From Betaproteobacteria bacterium (GTDB taxonomy: Bacteria > Pseudomonadota > Gammaproteobacteria > Burkholderiales > SG8-41), in contig JAOTVX010000002.1 of NCBI GenBank assembly GCA_029863175.1, positions 62,001-126,000 on the forward strand: a stretch of 64,000 nt of DNA. The letters are read 5' to 3'. Each line of letters opens with the position of its first letter. Position 1 is the stretch's first letter. Under the pieces are notes generated by a model. It was not told the DNA's origin. It saw nothing but the letters and a program-made list of their open reading frames with translations, and searched no databases. The translations under genes and the position numbers were made by a program. Shown one piece after another: positions 62,211 through 64,000 of this stretch.

Positions 62211-62903
62211 TTGATTCGTTTCGTGTTGGCGAGGACGTTTAAACCGAACATGTTTCTCGATCCGGCGGCCGCAGACGCCGTCAGCGCGCGTGTCGCCGGG
62301 CTCGAGGCCGCGAGCGGCGTCGAAGTGGTGACGGCCGTGATCGCGCGCGCCGATTCCTACCCCGAAGTACCCTGGAAGGCATTCGCGCTGGGCGCCTCCC
62401 TCGCCGCGCTCGCGGCGACCGTCATCGCGCTGTTCGAACCCGGCTGGGAAGCGTTCGAGGCGGTTTTGGAAACCGCCGTTGCGGTGCTGGCGGCGGGGGG
62501 CGCGCTGGCGCTCGCGTCGGCTTGGATCACGCCGTTTGCTCGCATTCTCATCCCGGCCGAGCGCCGCGAGGCGGAGGTCAGGCAGTACGCCCAGGCGCTT
62601 TTTCTCGAGCATGAGCTCCATCGCACCCGCCACCGCGACGGCATTCTCATTCTGGTGAGTTTGCTCGAGCATCGGGTCGTCGTACTCGCGGATCGCGGCG
62701 TGAGCGAGAAGGTCGCCCGCTCAGAGCTCGACTCGGTCATCGCCACCGTAACCGGCGCGCTCTCCCGCGCGAGCCTTGCCGACGCGCTTCTGGCTGGCCT
62801 TGACGGACTGGACGGGATCCTTGCCCGTCACGGCATCCGTGCACAGGCTGGGGACACGAACGAATTTCCCGACACCGTGATACAGCAGCGGGGACCGGCG
62901 TGA
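62211..62903 (+). CDS. TPM-domain membrane protein
   Basis: Up to 230 residues. The start is undecided (TTG 62211, GTG 62223 or ATG 62250); none has a clear ribosome site. The sequence FLDPAAADAVSARVAGLEAASGVEVVTAVIA begins a TPM-type region. Two hydrophobic segments around WKAFALGASLAALAATVIALF and ETAVAVLAAGGALALASAW are followed by HRDGILILVSLLEHRVVVLADRGVSEKV and a TPM-type end. The gene overlaps the next by one base (TGATG), so the two form an operon. Function is unknown in bacteria; the domain was first described as a phosphatase in plants. Confidence 0.75.
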   Translation: MIRFVLARTFKPNMFLDPAAADAVSARVAGLEAASGVEVVTAVIARADSYPEVPWKAFALGASLAALAATVIALFEPGWEAFEAVLETAVAVLAAGGALALASAWITPFARILIPAERREAEVRQYAQALFLEHELHRTRHRDGILILVSLLEHRVVVLADRGVSEKVARSELDSVIATVTGALSRASLADALLAGLDGLDGILARHGIRAQAGDTNEFPDTVIQQRGPA

Positions 62904-63862
62904 TGCGTCCGGCTTCCAGCGTATTTGCCGCGCTCCTTGCGTTCGCCTCCGCGGTCGCGGCGCAGCCCACCGAGGTGCCGTACCTGACCGGCCGCGTCGT
63001 GGACAACGCCGAAATTCTGAGCGCCGACACACGGCAGCACCTCACCGAAACCCTCCGGCGGCACGAGCAGAAGACCAGCAACCAGGTCGTCGTGCTGTCC
63101 GTACCGACGATACATGGCGAGAGCGTCGAGGAGTACGCGGTGCGGGTCTTCGAACAATGGAAACTGGGGCAAAAAGGCAAGGACAATGGCGTACTGGTGG
63201 TCATCGTGCCGCAGGACCGGCGCATGCGAATCGAGGTCGGCTACGGCCTTGAAGGGGTGCTGACGGACGCGTACGCGAGCCGGATTATCCGCAACCTGAT
63301 GACGCCCCGTTTCCGCGAAGGCGACTTCAGCGGAGGGGTCGCGCGCGGCGTGAATGCGGTCATCGCGCAACTCGAGGGCCAGCCGGCGATGGCAGGCCAG
63401 GAGCGCCCCGCCGCGCGCTCAGCTGGCGGCAAGAAATCGGAATTCATCAAGGCGCCCACGATGGCGCTCCATGAAAAGGTGCTCTTCGGCACCTTCATCT
63501 TCGGCATCATCGGTCTCTTCACCTTCATCGGCGTGGTGACGCCTGGCATGGGGTGGTTCCTGTATTTTTTCCTGATTCCGTTCTGGGCGATGTTCCCGGT
63601 CGTGATCTTCGGCAGCGGCATCACGTTCTACATCCTCCTCGCTTACCTGGTCGGCTTCCCGATCGCAAAGATCCTGGTCTCACGGTCCGGCGCCTACCGG
63701 CGCGCGGCTGAAAAACTCAAGAAGAAAGGGGTTGCGCGCGTCGGAGGCTTCACGATCGGCGGCGGCGGCGGGTGGAGTTCGCGCGGCTCGTGGAACTCGG
63801 GCGGCGGGTTCTCGGGCGGCGGCGGCAGCTCCGGCGGCGGCGGAGCCTCCGGCAGCTGGTAA
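62903..63862 (+). CDS. YgcG-type TPM-domain protein with glycine-rich C-terminus
   Basis: 319 residues; the start overlaps the previous stop codon. A signal peptide (SSVFAALLAFASAVAAQP) is followed by the TPM domain (TGRVVDNAEILSADTRQHLTETL, NQVVVLSVPTI, GVLVVIVPQDRRMRIEVGYGLEGVLTDAYASRII). Two membrane segments (about 193-245) and a serine/glycine-rich tail (GFSGGGGSSGGGGASGSW) follow. This is the YgcG/TPM arrangement usually next to LemA. LemA is absent here. Confidence 0.85.
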   Translation: MRPASSVFAALLAFASAVAAQPTEVPYLTGRVVDNAEILSADTRQHLTETLRRHEQKTSNQVVVLSVPTIHGESVEEYAVRVFEQWKLGQKGKDNGVLVVIVPQDRRMRIEVGYGLEGVLTDAYASRIIRNLMTPRFREGDFSGGVARGVNAVIAQLEGQPAMAGQERPAARSAGGKKSEFIKAPTMALHEKVLFGTFIFGIIGLFTFIGVVTPGMGWFLYFFLIPFWAMFPVVIFGSGITFYILLAYLVGFPIAKILVSRSGAYRRAAEKLKKKGVARVGGFTIGGGGGWSSRGSWNSGGGFSGGGGSSGGGGASGSW

Positions 63863-63891
63863 GGTCGCCAAAGCACAGGCGCTCGGCAGAC

Positions 63892-64000
63892 TTGGAACGT
63901 TTACTTCTCCTGGGAGGCGGGCACAGCCACGTCGAGGTCATCCGCCGCTTTGGCGCGCGGCCCCTGCGCGGCACTGCCATTACGCTGGTGAGCCCGGACC
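63892..64000 (+). CDS. SelD-associated NAD(P)/FAD oxidoreductase, N-terminus (partial)
   Basis: The frame runs off the right edge. From a possible TTG (63892) the 36 visible residues read LERLLLLGGGHSHVEVIRRFG then ARPLRGTAITLVSPD. This is the N-terminus of the pyridine-nucleotide-disulfide oxidoreductase that is fused to, or precedes, selenide water dikinase (TIGR03169, the group at the N-terminus of SelD). The GGGHSHV glycine motif and LTLVSPD-like end match that group. If so, selenium metabolism is encoded next to this window. The start is uncertain, and only the first domain edge is visible. Confidence 0.7.
   Translation, partial: MERLLLLGGGHSHVEVIRRFGARPLRGTAITLVSPD

Noticed and set aside
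61818..62672. Large minus-strand frame across 61.8-62.7 kb
   Set aside because: It is antisense to the TPM gene and contains repeats; composition is Arg/His-rich without family motifs.

Overview
The window is about 64 kb of GC-rich, gene-dense chromosome from a betaproteobacterium, probably an environmental Burkholderiales-like lineage. The clues are a TctA-type tricarboxylate transporter, a double-length UvrA, a DUF4124 protein, an SWIB-domain histone-like protein, a vitamin B12-dependent class II ribonucleotide reductase, and a SelD fused to an N-terminal oxidoreductase. No rRNA, tRNA, phage, transposase or CRISPR array was recognised. Gene order is mosaic, with short operons and frequent strand switches.

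Layout. 1-7 kb: TctA C-terminus, an OsmC-like selenoprotein, a cytosine-deaminase-like amidohydrolase, a rhomboid protease, a TPR protein and a PAS-GGDEF-EAL protein. 7-16 kb: glutathione S-transferase, lipoprotein SodC, an EamA exporter, a DUF1080 lipoprotein, a ketopantoate-reductase-like protein, a cyclase-homology/TPR protein, a peroxiredoxin selenoprotein and a TonB-like protein. 16-29 kb: DNA polymerase IV and a set of 2-hydroxy/2-oxo-acid enzymes (two ThDP enzymes flanking an FMN alpha-hydroxyacid oxidase), a LOG-family protein, a second amidohydrolase, an esterase, a D-2-hydroxyacid dehydrogenase, a BON lipoprotein and a zinc alcohol dehydrogenase. 30-38 kb: a carbohydrate block, GH15-DUF547, gnd, zwf, pgl, then a carbamate kinase. 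38-49 kb: the fused uvrA, rhlE and nrdJ. 49-64 kb: glycine-zipper protein, isopropylmalate-dehydrogenase-like enzyme, an AhpD-like selenoprotein, pdxH, gor, a diguanylate cyclase, nnrU-like, EamA, uspA, SWIB, isoaspartyl peptidase, msrA, two TPM-domain proteins, and at the right edge the first 36 codons of the SelD-type oxidoreductase.

Two signals stand out. First, three small redox genes (OsmC-like, peroxiredoxin, AhpD-like) are each split by one in-frame TGA. In each the TGA sits exactly where the family has its redox cysteine, and each TGA is followed by a hairpin at bacterial SECIS distance. The OsmC hairpin is nearly a copy of the fdhF SECIS core. Together with the SelD-type gene this points to a peroxide-handling selenoproteome that ordinary gene callers would report as broken genes. 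Second, the intergenic space is filled by at least eight families of short repeats. The main one is an inverted array built from a 13-bp unit (GGTGATG plus six variable bases), present ten times, seven of them between convergent genes. Several families also enter coding sequence: they form in-frame insertions in uvrA and supply stop codons or C-terminal residues of other genes.

The redox genes (three selenoproteins, sodC, gor, gst, msrA) suggest strong investment in peroxide and thiol homeostasis. The GH15-gnd-zwf-pgl block would supply NADPH for that defence.
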